Shown one piece after another: positions 42,343 to 51,904 of a stretch of 64,000 nucleotides of DNA (within the stretch, counting starts at the first letter, position 1; every line of letters begins with the position of its first letter). The stretch is taken from the NCBI GenBank assembly GCA_001898335.1, contig MKTS01000003.1:62001-126000 (forward strand), in the 5' to 3' direction. The stretch comes from Mucilaginibacter sp. 44-25 (GTDB lineage Bacteria; Bacteroidota; Bacteroidia; Sphingobacteriales; Sphingobacteriaceae). A program made the position numbers and the translations under genes. The notes under the pieces were generated by a model that saw only the letters and a program-made list of their open reading frames with translations, was not told where the DNA came from and searched no databases.

Positions 42343-43317
42343 CTACTGCTGTTGTTGCTGCTGCTGTTGTATCATCTCCATGTACCTTGCATAGCTGTTG
42401 CGAGGCATGCTTTGCGCTGGTGCAGGATTTACTGACGATGTAAATATATCCTTTTCTTCATGAACCTGCCCATCCTCGTGCCCAACAGAAACAGATACTT
42501 CCAACCTGTGGCCGGCGCTGCCTTTATATACCCCTTTTACCGGGGAGCAATCGCTAAAATTGCGGCCAACAGCCAGGCGCACGTGGTTCTCGTTGGCTAT
42601 GCAATTATTAGTCGGGTCAATACCTAACCAGCCATAGCCAGGCAGGTAAGCCTCCGCCCAGGCGTGTGTTGCGCCCTCGCCGCGCATACCATCCTTATTG
42701 GGGCAAATATAACCGCTAACATACCTTGCCGGTATGCCTACATAACGCAGCATCACCATTAGTAGGTGGGCAAAATCCTGGCAAACACCGGCGCGTATCT
42801 TCCATATTTCATCCAGCGTGGTTTCAACCGTGGTTACGCCTTTAATATAGTCGAAATTACGGTAAACATAATTGCTAAAGTTAAGCGCTGTATGGTAGGG
42901 TGTATCTTCCGCTTTACGCTCAGCCTCTACAATAGGTTTTAACTCGTTGAGCCCTTCAAAATACTCCTGCTTTAAAAAATCTATATAAGGCACTATATAG
43001 CGCATGTTGTATAGTTCCTGCCATATTTCTGATGAAAACATGGTATCAACAGGTAAGGGGCGGGGGTGAGTAATTACCGACAACTGCGAATTGATCACCA
43101 GTGAATTGTGCGACTCGGTATAGGTAAAACTACCTACCTGGTTGCCATAATAATCAATATAAGTATCTATCTGCGGGTGGCCCGTTACAAACAGATCATG
43201 CTTAAGCACCTCCTGATAAACATCATTAATGGGGTACAGGATAATTTTATTGGCGCTATCGCGCACATAACCATCATAAGTGTACCTGGTAATATGCTGT
43301 ATCTTAAATTCGGGCAT
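42343..43317 (-). CDS. Transglutaminase-like protein with C-terminal polyglutamine
   Basis: 324 residues. N-terminal beta domain (about 1-150, HITRYTYDGYVRDSANKI), then the transglutaminase core with Cys in IRAGVCQDFAHLLMVM (about 180), His in GATHAWAEAYLPGYGW and Asp in LGIDPTNN. The C-terminus ends in a run of about nine Gln, encoded by mixed CAG/CAA codons. It is the usual transglutaminase partner of Anbu clusters. In the peptide-tag hypothesis it could form or cleave isopeptide bonds; unproven. Confidence 0.87.
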   Translation of the reverse strand: MPEFKIQHITRYTYDGYVRDSANKIILYPINDVYQEVLKHDLFVTGHPQIDTYIDYYGNQVGSFTYTESHNSLVINSQLSVITHPRPLPVDTMFSSEIWQELYNMRYIVPYIDFLKQEYFEGLNELKPIVEAERKAEDTPYHTALNFSNYVYRNFDYIKGVTTVETTLDEIWKIRAGVCQDFAHLLMVMLRYVGIPARYVSGYICPNKDGMRGEGATHAWAEAYLPGYGWLGIDPTNNCIANENHVRLAVGRNFSDCSPVKGVYKGSAGHRLEVSVSVGHEDGQVHEEKDIFTSSVNPAPAQSMPRNSYARYMEMIQQQQQQQQ

Positions 43318-43327
43318 GGTATCAATG

Positions 43328-43415
43328 TGTTAATTTGAGGATTTGAAGATTTGAAGATGCTGGGCTGGCCGCATTGCGATTTTCAAATTTTCAAATCAAC
43401 TCATCTTCTAATTAA
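43328..43415. repeat. Dispersed inverted repeat (TTTGAAGATTTGAAGATG type) in the alpha-E/transglutaminase spacer
   Basis: GTTAATTTGAGGATTTGAAG and ATTTGAAGATG (43328-43359) are matched in reverse complement by TTTTCAAATTTTCAAATC and AACTCATCTTCTAATTAA (43380-43415). It occupies nearly the whole 100-bp spacer. Confidence 0.6.
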
Positions 43416-43417
43416 TC

Positions 43418-44353
43418 TTATGAGTTAGCAAAGTAATAGCCATTAAGTGAATTGCCTATTTTGTACAGGTCATCGCGCAGGCCAGTCAAATATTGGTGCA
43501 AGCCTATCTGGCTGATGCTTTTTACCGAACTGTATTTAATATTGCTTTGCAGTTTACCTATCTGAAATGATATCTCACGGTAATCATTCACGTTGCTGTT
43601 ATTCTTTAGCCTGTCAAAATACCGCTGAATGTTATTTACAGAATAGATGGCCGACCGAGGAAAGTCATTGTTCAGAATTACCTGCTCAATTACATTATGC
43701 GCCTCCAGCCCATCCCTGTAAGTTTTCTGGTACAACTCATACCCACCGATAGATTGCAAAAGATGTTTCCAGTAGGTAATGTCCAGCAATAGGTCGGGGT
43801 TGGTATTAATGGGGCCAAACTTTACATCCAATATATCTATAGACTGTATAGCGCGTTCCAGGTATTTACCTATGTTCATGAAACTGCGTGCCTGCCCCCG
43901 CTCCATCGTGATCTCCGCAGTACCGTAGTATAACATTACTTCCTTTATCAGCACATCCAATATACCTATTGGGTCGTCTTTTCTTAAACCGGTTGCAATG
44001 CGCGGCTCTTTTACCGTATGGTAGTACTCGTTTATGCACTGCCAAAGGTCTTTGGGGATGTGCTCCTGTACACTACGGGCGTTCTCGCGCGCCAACGTGA
44101 TCAGGTTGATAATAGAGTTGGGGTTATCCCGCTCGTTCACCATAAATTTTAATACAGAACGGCTCTCATTACCTAACGAGCGAATAAGGTCGGTATCGGC
44201 GCCCGAAAAAATACGCATGACCGGCTCCCAGCTAAAACCAGCTATGGAGTCCTGCGATGAGGCATAGTTGGTTTTGAGCATTCTCAAAATGCCATCGCTC
44301 CGCTCAATATAGCGGCTTAACCAATAAAAACTTGCTGCAACTCTACTTAACAT
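43418..44353 (-). CDS. Alpha-E (DUF403) domain protein
   Basis: 311 residues, all helical. The start MLSRVAASFYWLSRYIERSD is the standard alpha-E beginning; later ERAIQSIDILD and WKHLLQSIGGYELY fit the family. Alpha-E proteins are co-encoded with circularly permuted ATP-grasp proteins and transglutaminases, and are thought to act with the ligase. Their biochemical role is undetermined. Second gene of the Anbu operon. Confidence 0.9.
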   Translation of the reverse strand: MLSRVAASFYWLSRYIERSDGILRMLKTNYASSQDSIAGFSWEPVMRIFSGADTDLIRSLGNESRSVLKFMVNERDNPNSIINLITLARENARSVQEHIPKDLWQCINEYYHTVKEPRIATGLRKDDPIGILDVLIKEVMLYYGTAEITMERGQARSFMNIGKYLERAIQSIDILDVKFGPINTNPDLLLDITYWKHLLQSIGGYELYQKTYRDGLEAHNVIEQVILNNDFPRSAIYSVNNIQRYFDRLKNNSNVNDYREISFQIGKLQSNIKYSSVKSISQIGLHQYLTGLRDDLYKIGNSLNGYYFANS

Positions 44354-44367
44354 TCATTTTTTATAAT

Positions 44368-44456
44368 AATGAACACCGAATATGGAATGTAAAATGATGA
44401 AGTGACTTTTTATCTTATTCTACATTCATTGTTCGAAATTCAATGTTCGATATTTA
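44368..44456. repeat. Dispersed inverted repeat (TCGAACA family) in the ATP-grasp/alpha-E spacer
   Basis: GAACACCGAATATGGAATGT plus AAAATGATGAAGT (44371-44403) faces CTACATTCATTGTTCGAAAT plus TCAATGTTCGATATTT (44420-44455). Same family as 14367-14448. It fills the 107-bp spacer. Confidence 0.6.
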
Positions 44457-44460
44457 TAAC

Positions 44461-45909
44461 TCAGGCCAGCACCCATGTATCTTTACTACCGCCGCCCTGT
44501 GAACTGTTCACCACCAGCGAACCTTCTGTTAAGGCCACGCGGGTTAAGCCGCCCGGAACAATTTCAATACCATCAGGGCCGCAAAGCGCGTATGGCCGCA
44601 GGTCAATACGCCTCGGCTGTAAAACCCCATTGATATAACAAGGCGCGGCCGACAAACTAATAGTAGGTTGCGCAATAAAATTGCGTGGATCTTTCATGAT
44701 CTCCAGCTTATATTTCTCTATCTCTTCATCACTGGCCGCATGGCCCATCAGCATACCATAACCGCCGCTTTCATTGGTTTTTTTGATCACCATTTTATTG
44801 ATGTTGGCAAACACGTATTCACGCTCATCAGGGTTAGACAGGCGATGCGTAGGTACATTTTTTAACAGCGGCTCCTCGTTAAGATAATACCGTATCATAT
44901 CCGGCACATAAATGTATGTGGCCTTATCATCGGCCACACCGTTACCCAGCGCGTTCACAATGGCTACATTACCCTTGCGGTAAGCGCCCATGAGGCCCGC
45001 AACACCCAGTACACTTTGCGGGTTAAACATCAGCGGATCAAGGAAGTCATCATCAACCCTCCGGTAGATCACATCTACCTGCTGCAGGCCGGTAGTGGTT
45101 TTCATATACACACGGTGGTTGTTTACCACCAGGTCACGCCCCTCAACCAGCTCCACGCCCATTAAGCGGGCAAGCGTGGTATGCTCAAAATAAGCCGAGT
45201 TGTAGATACCTGGGCTTAACAATACAATAGTTGGATTGCTTACCTGCCGTGGCGACAAGGCCTGCAGGTTTTTGTATAAGATGGACGGATATTCTGTTAC
45301 GCTACGTACCCCGCAATGTGGTATCAGGTCGGGGAATAAACGCTTGGTGATCTCCCGGTTCTCCAGCATATAGCTCACTCCCGAAGGGGTACGGAGATTA
45401 TCTTCCAGTACATAAAACGTACCATCATGGTCGCGAATAAGGTCGATACCGGCTATATGCACATACACATCATATGGTACATTTAACTGGTACATCTCCC
45501 TAAGAAAATGCGGGCATGAGTATACAATGTCTATAGGCACCACCCCATCTTTTATAATAAACTGGTTGTGGTAAATATCTTTAAGGAAAAGGTTAAGGGC
45601 AGTAAGGCGCTGCTTTATTCCCTTCTCAATAAACTCCCACTCGGATGAGGTGATGACACGGGGTATAATATCAAAAGGGAAGATCTTTTCGATTCCCTCC
45701 CCGCTATTATATACAGTAAAGGTAATGCCCTGTGTCATAAACAGGCGCTTAGCTAATTCTTCCTTTTTATGGAGATCATCAGCGGATTCTTTGGAGAGAT
45801 ACTCAATTACCTTATGATAATGGTCGCGAACTACATGGTCCTTGTTATACATTTCGTCCCATACGCCATTGATCAAGCCATATTTTTCAAAAAACTGAGT
45901 ATCCTGCAT
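44461..45909 (-). CDS. Circularly permuted ATP-grasp protein (DUF404/DUF407)
   Basis: 482 residues. Family motifs: FPFDIIPRVITSSEWEFIE near 80, QLNVPYDVYVHIAGIDLIRD, EDNLRTPSGVSYMLENR (near 170), YRRVDDDFLDPL, VNALGNGVADDKATYIYVP, ESGGYGMLMG (nucleotide loop) and RRIDLRPYALCG. These enzymes carry the ATP-grasp fold with permuted order and are predicted amide or peptide ligases. First gene of the Anbu operon, so probably making the product that the transglutaminases and Anbu process. Confidence 0.92.
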   Translation of the reverse strand: MQDTQFFEKYGLINGVWDEMYNKDHVVRDHYHKVIEYLSKESADDLHKKEELAKRLFMTQGITFTVYNSGEGIEKIFPFDIIPRVITSSEWEFIEKGIKQRLTALNLFLKDIYHNQFIIKDGVVPIDIVYSCPHFLREMYQLNVPYDVYVHIAGIDLIRDHDGTFYVLEDNLRTPSGVSYMLENREITKRLFPDLIPHCGVRSVTEYPSILYKNLQALSPRQVSNPTIVLLSPGIYNSAYFEHTTLARLMGVELVEGRDLVVNNHRVYMKTTTGLQQVDVIYRRVDDDFLDPLMFNPQSVLGVAGLMGAYRKGNVAIVNALGNGVADDKATYIYVPDMIRYYLNEEPLLKNVPTHRLSNPDEREYVFANINKMVIKKTNESGGYGMLMGHAASDEEIEKYKLEIMKDPRNFIAQPTISLSAAPCYINGVLQPRRIDLRPYALCGPDGIEIVPGGLTRVALTEGSLVVNSSQGGGSKDTWVLA

Positions 45910-46068
45910 GCTATAATGTTACAAAATGATTTTAAATACTGGCTTAACACCCTCAAGTTACAAATAATTTCAATATTAAGGTTGTTTTTTTGTAGAAATT
46001 ACAACAACACGATTAAAATATTAGGATTATTTTTAGCAATACTATGCAAAACCAATACCAATGTGTAT

Positions 46069-47271
46069 TTATCTCTGAATTTCCCGGGAATTCGCTTTGT
46101 TTGATAACTGATCTTTAGAGAAATCAGCAAATAATAATTCCCATGCCAGCTTGAACCATATTATAGCCGGGGCATAAGCCTTTATGGCGTAGTGCTGCAT
46201 CCAGATACGGGCTGGTTTAGGGAACGCGTCTGACGGGCCGAGGCCGGTAACTACCAGCAGCAGAACAAGCATTACGATGTTAAACGGCGTAAAAGGCTTT
46301 GGCTGCATCATGATGTAGATAACCGCACCCGCAGTAGCGATGATAAAGGTAGGATGCTCGGATGCGGTGCTAAAAAGCACGATCATCATGAGTAATGAAC
46401 ACATCAGCTGCAACTGAAATTTTAAGTAGGGGTATTGCTTCACCCGCAGCAAAGCGCCCGCAACACTTAGGGCACCCATTAATAAAAATGGCCAGTTCGG
46501 TATCGTACTATCCTGTAAAAATCGCCTTATCATGCCCATTATACACCAGTCGAACCCGGTAGTAAGGCTTTGGTTGGTAATATTTTTTGAAGTTAGCGCG
46601 GCAAACCAGTCTTTATAAGTTTGTATAAGAAAGCCCGGCCCGGATATAATAGCGGGCAAGCAAAGCAATACCGCTAAACATATTACCGACCACAAGATGT
46701 ATTTAGCTTTATTTTTTGAAAAGAAGAAAAAGGCCAGGCCCACCACAGGATATATCTTCATCAGCGTACCTGCTACGGTAAAAAGCGTTGCGTATTGTTC
46801 TTTATGCCGCTTTACCATTACAAAGCTAAGGATAACTATTGCCGCTATAATGGGGTTGAACTGCATATAATGGCTGGAGTTGGCAAACTCAATAGCGCAT
46901 AATAGCAGGATAATAGTTTTGGTTTTATTAGAAAAGGGCAGCAAATGGATGGCCCACAAAAAAGCTGCGGCATTACCTACCTCCCACAATAAAAAACCCA
47001 GCCATTCGGGCATGAGCGAAAGCGGTGCTATAAAAACCGTAAATAATGGGCCATAGATATATACATCATAATACTCTGCCGGGTAAAGCAGGTACAGGTT
47101 CAAATGATCGCGAAAGTGGTAGAACGAAGTACGGAATATGATGTAGTTATTATCAATATGTCTGAAATACTTGAGCTGCCAGCAAAAAATAGCCACCGCA
47201 ATGTATAGGATGCAGGTCCATTGGTACCCGGTTAAACCCCAGAATTTTTTAGCAGAAGTACGTGCATCCAT
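46069..47271 (-). CDS. GT87-family membrane glycosyltransferase (DUF2029)
   Basis: 400 residues with about ten membrane helices. The DUF2029/GT87 features are present: an early periplasmic loop with acidic and aromatic residues (NNYIIFRTSFYHFRDHLNLY), AEYYDVYIYGPLF, FNPIIAAIVI and GTLMKIYPVVGL. GT87 enzymes use polyprenyl-phosphate mannose or related donors for envelope glycans. The acceptor here is unknown. The IS3 element ends 45 bp upstream of its start and may affect its expression. Confidence 0.82.
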   Translation of the reverse strand: MDARTSAKKFWGLTGYQWTCILYIAVAIFCWQLKYFRHIDNNYIIFRTSFYHFRDHLNLYLLYPAEYYDVYIYGPLFTVFIAPLSLMPEWLGFLLWEVGNAAAFLWAIHLLPFSNKTKTIILLLCAIEFANSSHYMQFNPIIAAIVILSFVMVKRHKEQYATLFTVAGTLMKIYPVVGLAFFFFSKNKAKYILWSVICLAVLLCLPAIISGPGFLIQTYKDWFAALTSKNITNQSLTTGFDWCIMGMIRRFLQDSTIPNWPFLLMGALSVAGALLRVKQYPYLKFQLQLMCSLLMMIVLFSTASEHPTFIIATAGAVIYIMMQPKPFTPFNIVMLVLLLVVTGLGPSDAFPKPARIWMQHYAIKAYAPAIIWFKLAWELLFADFSKDQLSNKANSREIQR

Positions 47272-47368
47272 ATCAGGAGATAAAATAAAGCAAAAATGTT
47301 TAAAACGGATAAGTATTGTCTCGTCCTGAAATAAGTTGACAGATTTAAAGAGTTAAAGATAGTCCTTG

Positions 47369-48246
47369 TCAGGTAGAACTGGCAAGGATTTTTTGTTTAT
47401 GAATACTATTTGGTGTTTGAAAGTTTAAAGCCAGGTGTGGCCTGCGCTGATTATAAGTTTCGACGGTTTGTTTTATCATCATTTCACCTTGTTTGATGTC
47501 TGCTGGTTTGATAATCAGGAACTCGTTTTTTATGATACCATTGATTCGTTCTGCCAGCACGTTTTGATAGCAGTCATACCCATCTGTCATAGAAGGCGTG
47601 ATATGATGTTTAGCCAATAACCGCTGATATTGTGCCGAGCAATATTGCAAGCCTCTATCTGAATGATGTATCAATGGTGCATTGATCTGCTCGTGCCTGA
47701 GTGCCATTTGCATAGCGGCAGCCACACCATCAGTATGCAAACTCGGGTGCAAATGATACCCTACGATCTTTCGCGAGTAAGCATCGGTAATTAAGCTGAG
47801 ATATGCATTTTCAGTCTTGGTATCGATATATGTGATATCGCTTACCCATACCTCATTAGGCCTTGTTGCCGCTTTCCTGTGTTTAAGCAAGTTAGGGTAC
47901 TTGTGTAACCAGTGTTTAGAGTTAGTCGTTTTATGATAAGCGTGCTTTGGCCTGATCAGCATATGTTCTGAACGCAGGAAATCGAACAACGCATCCCTGC
48001 CTATTTTTATTCCCTTGCTCCTTATCTGCTTACCTAAGCGGTAATGCAGTTTACGTGTGCCAAGCCTTGGCATATGTATGCGTTCTTTAATGACTTCAGC
48101 CTTTACCTGGCTAAGTTCCTGCAACCGCTTTTCTGTACGCTGCTGTTTTTGATAATAGCCCTGACGGCTGATCCCAAACAATCTGCAAGCCTTTGACAGG
48201 CTTACTATTCCTTTGGCTTTGAGCCTTTGGATTGCTTGGGTGAAGA
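47369..48246 (-). CDS. IS3 transposase OrfB (made by -1 frameshift)
   Basis: The open frame begins upstream of its first usable start codon (TTG 48181) and overlaps OrfA. Translation by a -1 shift at 48253-48247 would enter it at about 48246 and read VFTQAIQRLKAKGIVSLSK then RLFGISRQGYY. The rve domain has the catalytic triad: Asp in VWVSDITYID, Asp in LIHHSDRGLQYCS and Glu in NVLAERINGIIKNEF. The product is expected to be the OrfAB fusion transposase. Confidence 0.9.
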
Positions 48247-48597
48247 CTTTTTTGGCAGAGCGACACCATGCTCTTTTTGCAAAATATCGAACATGGTCTT
48301 ATAGATCAAGTTCTTATCCTGCTCATCTTTTAAAGCTGTTTCTAATTGCTTGATGCGCTGCTCGGGGCTGAGTTCTCTATCGTTATCCAAGGTATACTGT
48401 TTGGGTAATGTCCAGTCTAAGGTACCATGTTTCCTCAACCAAACCAATACCGTACTCCGGCCTTGGATGCCGTAGTGCTTTTGAGCCTTTTTGTAAGTAA
48501 GCTCGCCTTTTTCTACTTGCCCGACAACCTGCAACTTAAAGGCAAGGCTGTAATCGCGCTGACTGCGCCGATAAGAGTTCTTTGTACGTTTTTCCAT
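48205..48597 (-). CDS. IS3 transposase OrfA (HTH) with slippery site
   Basis: 130 residues from ATG 48597 (MEKRTKNSYRRS); a TTG at 48618 lies within the terminal repeat and is less likely. HTH region YSLAFKLQVVGQVEKGELTY, then a leucine-zipper-like stretch (PEQRIKQLETALKDEQDKN). Near its end PKKSS is encoded over A-AAA-AAG in the zero frame, the classical -1 frameshift heptamer for IS3 elements. Confidence 0.9.
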   Translation of the reverse strand: MEKRTKNSYRRSQRDYSLAFKLQVVGQVEKGELTYKKAQKHYGIQGRSTVLVWLRKHGTLDWTLPKQYTLDNDRELSPEQRIKQLETALKDEQDKNLIYKTMFDILQKEHGVALPKKSSPKQSKGSKPKE

Positions 48598-48736
48598 ATA
48601 AGTCAACTTTGGTGTCAACTTATTTCAGGACGAGACATAAGCAAATAAAAAGCTGCCTAATAATTATTAGGCAGCTTTTTTAGTATATATGAGTGAAAGT
48701 AACGTGTATTAAAAATGATTGCTTGTGTAGGTTATG

Positions 48737-50281
48737 TTAATTAGTTATCGTATTCACATCGGCACCTGTTTCAAGTTCATTTAGGGTAGATGTTGATTGT
48801 AGCTGATAAAATTTATAACCTCTTGGCGTTATCCATACTTTATTTTTAGCATCAAATGTACCGCCAAGCTTAACGAAAAAACCGAGATCTGCGGGTGTTG
48901 AGTATGGAAAGATATAGGTATTTGTTCCTTGTAAGAAGAATGGTTGACTACCGTTCATTGCGCTGTAATGATCACTCTCCGGCACGCGGTAACCTTTATT
49001 GGTAGTTGCATTATAAATGGTTGTTAAACCACTTCCACCAAACAAAATAGCATCTACTGGTACCGAGGTTTCGGTAACGTTTATACCGTCAAAAATAGCT
49101 ATACCGCCTGCGTTTCCGCTGTTTGGCAACAAACCGGAACTTGCGCTGCCGAAGCCATCGCCTACATTGGTAACGTAAGCAATAGATCGTATCCATTTAG
49201 CCCCGCTGATGTCGGTTGTGTTTGGGCCATTTATGCGTTTATTGCTTCCACCAACATAAAAGAACTCACCCTTTGCAACTGTACCTTCAGTAAGGTTAAA
49301 TTTATATGTACGGCCGCCGCCCGTTGCCCATCCTGAACCGGGTGCATCGCCTTTGTTAGGTTCTGCACTACCCGCATTAGTACAGGTAACCACGGCCATC
49401 GGGGTTTTACTAAAATCTATTGCCCGCGTTGCCCTGAACTGGAAATATTCATAGTTACCATCAGCGCCTTTTGTATCATTAATATAGCCAGTTATGATTA
49501 CAGGCAGTTTACCTAAACTGGCGTTTGGATCGGCTGGTTTAATAATATCACTGATATCAGATATGCCGCGCGGCCATAATTGAAAGCCGGTGTCACCATT
49601 GCTGTTTTTACCTACTAAAAGCAAACCTGCTACAGATGCGCTTGCCGGTAATTTACTACCGGCTAAAGTAGCGTTAGCTTCGGTGTGCATCAGGATGCTA
49701 TCGGCACCATTCACCAGATAGCGGTCACCAATAAAGGTATTATCTGGCGTTGGTGTAGGAGAAACCGTTGCAGTTTTTATCTTCACTAAAGTGCTTTCAA
49801 ACTGATCCGGATTGGTTTTAATAGCATAGCTTGATGATGATTGCACCGTAACAGGATTTTTTTCAGATATTTTGGTAATAGCCGTTTCAGCTAATCCACT
49901 TATCTGCAATAAGCCATCTACGCGTTTAAGTGTAGCACCTTCAACCTTTAGCATTAACGAATCGCCGCTGTGATAATTGGAAGATGCAGCACCCAAATTA
50001 ATGGCAATACCCCTCAGCATTCCTCGGCGAAGGTTTTGCATTACAACCAATCCTTTTGGCGCGTTACCGGAATCAGGCATGCTGATAACCGTACCGGTAA
50101 TGTTACTTGCGCCCAGCATGTTCTCTTTGGTAAGTTTTACATCGCTGCCCTTATAAATGGCCCTCAGGTCTGCAACAGCTATGATCGGGCTTGGCTCACC
50201 TGCTGCATAATCATGTTTTTTACAAGCGCCTAATAATAATGCTATGATGCAAATGGCTATATATCGAAATATTGTTTTCAT
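48737..50281 (-). CDS. DUF5689-containing outer-surface lipoprotein
   Basis: 514 residues. Lipobox LLLGACKKHD. The N-terminal half has the DUF5689 pattern (IAVADLRAIYKGSDVKLT, ITGTVISMPDSGNAPKGLVVMQ, LKRVDGLLQISG), a nuclease/OB-like surface domain in Bacteroidota. The C-terminal half is beta-rich and of unknown type. DUF5689 proteins are often the third gene after a SusC/SusD pair. Here the SusD in front is truncated and SusC is absent, so this is a remnant of a glycan or peptide uptake locus. Confidence 0.8.
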   Translation of the reverse strand: MKTIFRYIAICIIALLLGACKKHDYAAGEPSPIIAVADLRAIYKGSDVKLTKENMLGASNITGTVISMPDSGNAPKGLVVMQNLRRGMLRGIAINLGAASSNYHSGDSLMLKVEGATLKRVDGLLQISGLAETAITKISEKNPVTVQSSSSYAIKTNPDQFESTLVKIKTATVSPTPTPDNTFIGDRYLVNGADSILMHTEANATLAGSKLPASASVAGLLLVGKNSNGDTGFQLWPRGISDISDIIKPADPNASLGKLPVIITGYINDTKGADGNYEYFQFRATRAIDFSKTPMAVVTCTNAGSAEPNKGDAPGSGWATGGGRTYKFNLTEGTVAKGEFFYVGGSNKRINGPNTTDISGAKWIRSIAYVTNVGDGFGSASSGLLPNSGNAGGIAIFDGINVTETSVPVDAILFGGSGLTTIYNATTNKGYRVPESDHYSAMNGSQPFFLQGTNTYIFPYSTPADLGFFVKLGGTFDAKNKVWITPRGYKFYQLQSTSTLNELETGADVNTITN

Positions 50282-50311
50282 TGATCTTATTAGTTTAATC
50301 GTTCTTAAAAT

Positions 50312-51640
50312 TTAGGGCCTCTGCCACCAAACCAGTGTGTTAATATTGTCCGGCCCCTGCTCTGCAACTACTGCCTTGTAATTAATGGTATTGGTGTTTT
50401 GTATGTACACCGGGTAGTTTAACCTGGCCGGCATTACACCATTATTTTCTAAACCAGAGCCTTTTGGCAGTACGGGGTGTCCCGTTCTGCGGTACTCAAA
50501 CCACTGCTCCAGGTCGGTAAAGAATAGGGCGTAATATTTTTGCTTGTGAATCAGCTCCATTTTTTGTTCAAGCGTGTAGCTGTCGTCCCATTTTACTTTG
50601 GCAAAGCCCAGGTAGCCTGTTGGCACGGTAAGGTTCCATAACGTAATAGCATTGGTAACACCGGTTTCATAGTAGCTTTGTGCCGGTTTTGATGACACCC
50701 AACCCTTTGCCGCAGCCTCTGCCAGGGCAAACTGTAGTTCAGAGTAATTCATTACGTTACCAAGTAAAGGCTCTATTTGCAGCGAAGTAAGCAGGGTTGA
50801 TTTTGCGGCAGGCGGCTGTCCCGGAAGGTAACCGCTCGGGATACCGGCATATTCGCCGTCAACAACGGTAGCCCATCGGCCAATACGCGGATCACTCCAT
50901 TCGTTCAAATTATCAACAAAAAAGCCTCCTAATTTTGGTGTATACCAGTCTGCCGGGCGCCATGTGGCAAACGGAGAAACGTAAGGCGCAGTGCCGCTCC
51001 ACCTCAATATAGCCGACTCGGCGTTGCTGGTCATGATAGGATAGTTAGCCGGGTTGGTATCTATCATTTCGGTGATCTTGACCGGGGTATTCATTTCGGC
51101 TTTGCCGGATAAACGCAATAACAAACGCAGGTAAAGCGAATTGCCAAACTTGCGCCAGCTTGCCGCCTTGCCACCATACAACGGGTCGCTTGATGATGGA
51201 ACATCCGGGCTGGTTTTTAAAAGCGTATTGGCTTGTTCAAGCTGCTTGAATATTTCGGTATAAATATCCTTTTGCTTATCAAACTTTGGGGTAAACGTTC
51301 CTTCCTTACCCTGGTTGGCATCGTAAAAAGGCACATCACCGTAGGTATCAGTAAGCATGGAGAAGAGCCATGAACGGCATATTAAAGCGATAGCCTGGAA
51401 GGTTGTATTATTGGTTTCTACACCACCTTTGTAAACGTCATTGATATTAGTGAGGTTAATATACCATTTGCGGTATAGGTAGTCCAAGGGACAAATGGAC
51501 TGAACTTTGAGGTAACTCACCTCGTATAAAACAAAGCTCAGAGCGGCTTTGAACCCATCGCCAAAGCGCAAAAAAACCATAAAAAAACAAAAAATGACAC
51601 CTTCTTTGACGATGTAAATTTTCGTTTTCCCTGACTCCAA
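50312..51640 (-). pseudogene. N-terminally truncated SusD/RagB-family lipoprotein (SusD-like_2)
   Basis: From about residue 57 the protein is clearly SusD-like: TFQAIALICRSWLFSMLTDTYGDVPF, KWYINLTNINDV, YAIPSGYLPG-like segments and FFTDLEQWFEYRRTGHPVLP at the end. The first about 55 residues (KTKIYIVKEGVIFCFF, FKAALSFVLYEVS) have no SusD character: no signal peptide, no lipobox, and the first helical repeat is missing. The frame continues into unrelated upstream DNA and the only start is a TTG. A deletion or recombination near 51,480 removed the N-terminus and the partner SusC. The product could not be exported normally. Confidence 0.75.
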
Positions 51641-51904
51641 GATTAGTTTCCCGCCGTTGATATCACCTTTTTAATTGTTCGGTTGTTCGGTCTTAGATAT
51701 TTCATGAATTAATTAATATAATAGGCGAACTTTGATAATTCTATAATTTGACAACTAACTTTTGGCTGTTTTGCCACACGAACTCGTCTTATTACGATGT
51801 CAAATTGTCCGAACTGTTAGAGCAGGCATTTATTTCACACTGAAATAGTTTTTAAAGAAATTATACTTTAAAAGCGCCTATTGCTAAATCACACATTTGA
51901 TAGC
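51641..51904. other. AT-rich gap at the left edge of the acquired region
   Basis: 264 bp, strongly AT-rich, without a supported gene. It separates the truncated SusD locus from the receptor operon to the right. No terminal repeats, integrase or clear terminator are visible. Confidence 0.4.

Larger units (their letters stand above)
47317..48637 (-). mobile_element. Complete IS3-family insertion sequence, 1321 bp
   Basis: Perfect 25-bp terminal inverted repeats at 47317-47341 and 48613-48637 (outer ends TGTCTCGTCC and GGACGAGACA). Inside are two overlapping frames, OrfA (HTH) and OrfB (DDE integrase), joined by an A6G slippery run at 48253-48247. The IRs and frames are intact, so it is probably active or recent. 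The flanking triplets (TAT left, TAA right) do not match, so no target duplication is visible, which suggests a rearrangement at one end. Confidence 0.93.

Noticed and set aside
43328..43415. Short tandem units (TTTGAAGA) that might suggest a CRISPR
   Set aside because: There are no regular spacers or cas genes; the units form one imperfect inverted repeat.
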